Origin: Sphingopyxis sp.
GTDB taxonomy: Bacteria; Pseudomonadota; Alphaproteobacteria; Sphingomonadales; Sphingomonadaceae
Direction: 5' to 3'
Length of the DNA: 52,981 nucleotides
Assembly (NCBI RefSeq): GCF_016463645.1
Contig: NZ_JAEMQX010000013.1
Span: forward strand, 1-52,981
In this document: piece after piece, positions 52,942 to 52,981 of the stretch
How the letters are laid out: each line of letters starts with the position of its first letter
Position numbering within the stretch: position 1 is the first letter of the stretch
Notes under the pieces: generated by a model
Told to the model about the DNA's origin: nothing
Databases searched by the model: none
Seen by the model: the letters and a program-made list of their open reading frames with translations, nothing else
Made by a program: the position numbers and the translations under genes

Positions 52942-52981
52942 ATGAACGCCGTATCGCGCCGCGCCCCCCCTGCCCCCGCCC
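52942..52981 (+). CDS. Possible start of a further gene, truncated by the window end
   Basis: An ATG at 52942 opens a frame of 13 codons (MNAVSRRAPPAPA) to the window edge, 46 bp after the sulfatase stop. No good Shine-Dalgarno sequence is seen. The product cannot be identified. Confidence 0.3.
   Translation, partial: MNAVSRRAPPAPA

Overview
The window is GC-rich (roughly 65 %) and densely coded, and reads as a chromosomal segment of an alphaproteobacterium of the order Sphingomonadales; Sphingopyxis or Sphingomonas-like is the best guess. The reasons are gene content and style: a large outer-membrane receptor of the Xanthomonas/Caulobacter type, a DUF2093 protein, a second large receptor with a C-terminal KLKF, and a genome rich in short palindromic intergenic repeats. 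No transposase, phage gene, CRISPR array or rRNA was seen. Species assignment is inference, because no marker gene is present.

Left part (1-20.1 kb), mostly housekeeping and envelope genes. A HIT-family protein is cut by the window edge. It is followed by a bacterial alpha-2-macroglobulin with an intact thioester motif and by pbpC (penicillin-binding protein 1C), the classical pair. Then come an APC-family amino-acid permease, a Bcr/CflA-type drug exporter, a 100-residue protein of unknown function, a two-domain M16 zinc protease and an Ntn-hydrolase acylase of the penicillin/acyl-homoserine-lactone acylase family. clpB stands alone behind a heat-shock-like promoter that overlaps a perfect dyad.

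Middle part (20.1-38.5 kb). Three small secreted paralogues with two conserved cysteines lie in tandem and end at the clpB terminator. Next is a cassette of a TPR-Asp/Asn beta-hydroxylase, a putative sulfotransferase-like protein and a TonB-dependent receptor. An M23 lipoprotein peptidase, a DUF2093 protein and xseA follow. xseA and purD are divergent and share start-codon bases. Then come a membrane-anchored helix-hairpin-helix protein, a flavodoxin-like protein, a secreted alkyl sulfatase of the metallo-beta-lactamase fold, two bacterial PH-domain membrane proteins translationally coupled to recJ, and a pair of tRNA-Glu genes (TTC and CTC).

Right part (38.5-53 kb), directly after the tRNAs: a polysaccharide utilisation locus for what is probably a sulfated glycan. 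It holds three S1-type sulfatases, a TonB-dependent receptor, a GH2 enzyme, a clan GH-A (GH5-like) enzyme, a GH43 enzyme, an MFS transporter of the anion/sugar-acid family and a GntR/FCD regulator. Four AT-rich intergenic sites carry the same 15-bp motif (consensus ATTWATAYGATAWAT), one before each transcription unit or divergent pair. I read them as candidate operators of the local GntR protein. In the model, the receptor imports sulfated oligosaccharides, periplasmic sulfatases and glycosidases trim them, the MFS protein takes up the product and the GntR protein senses a metabolite. The glycan cannot be named from sequence alone.
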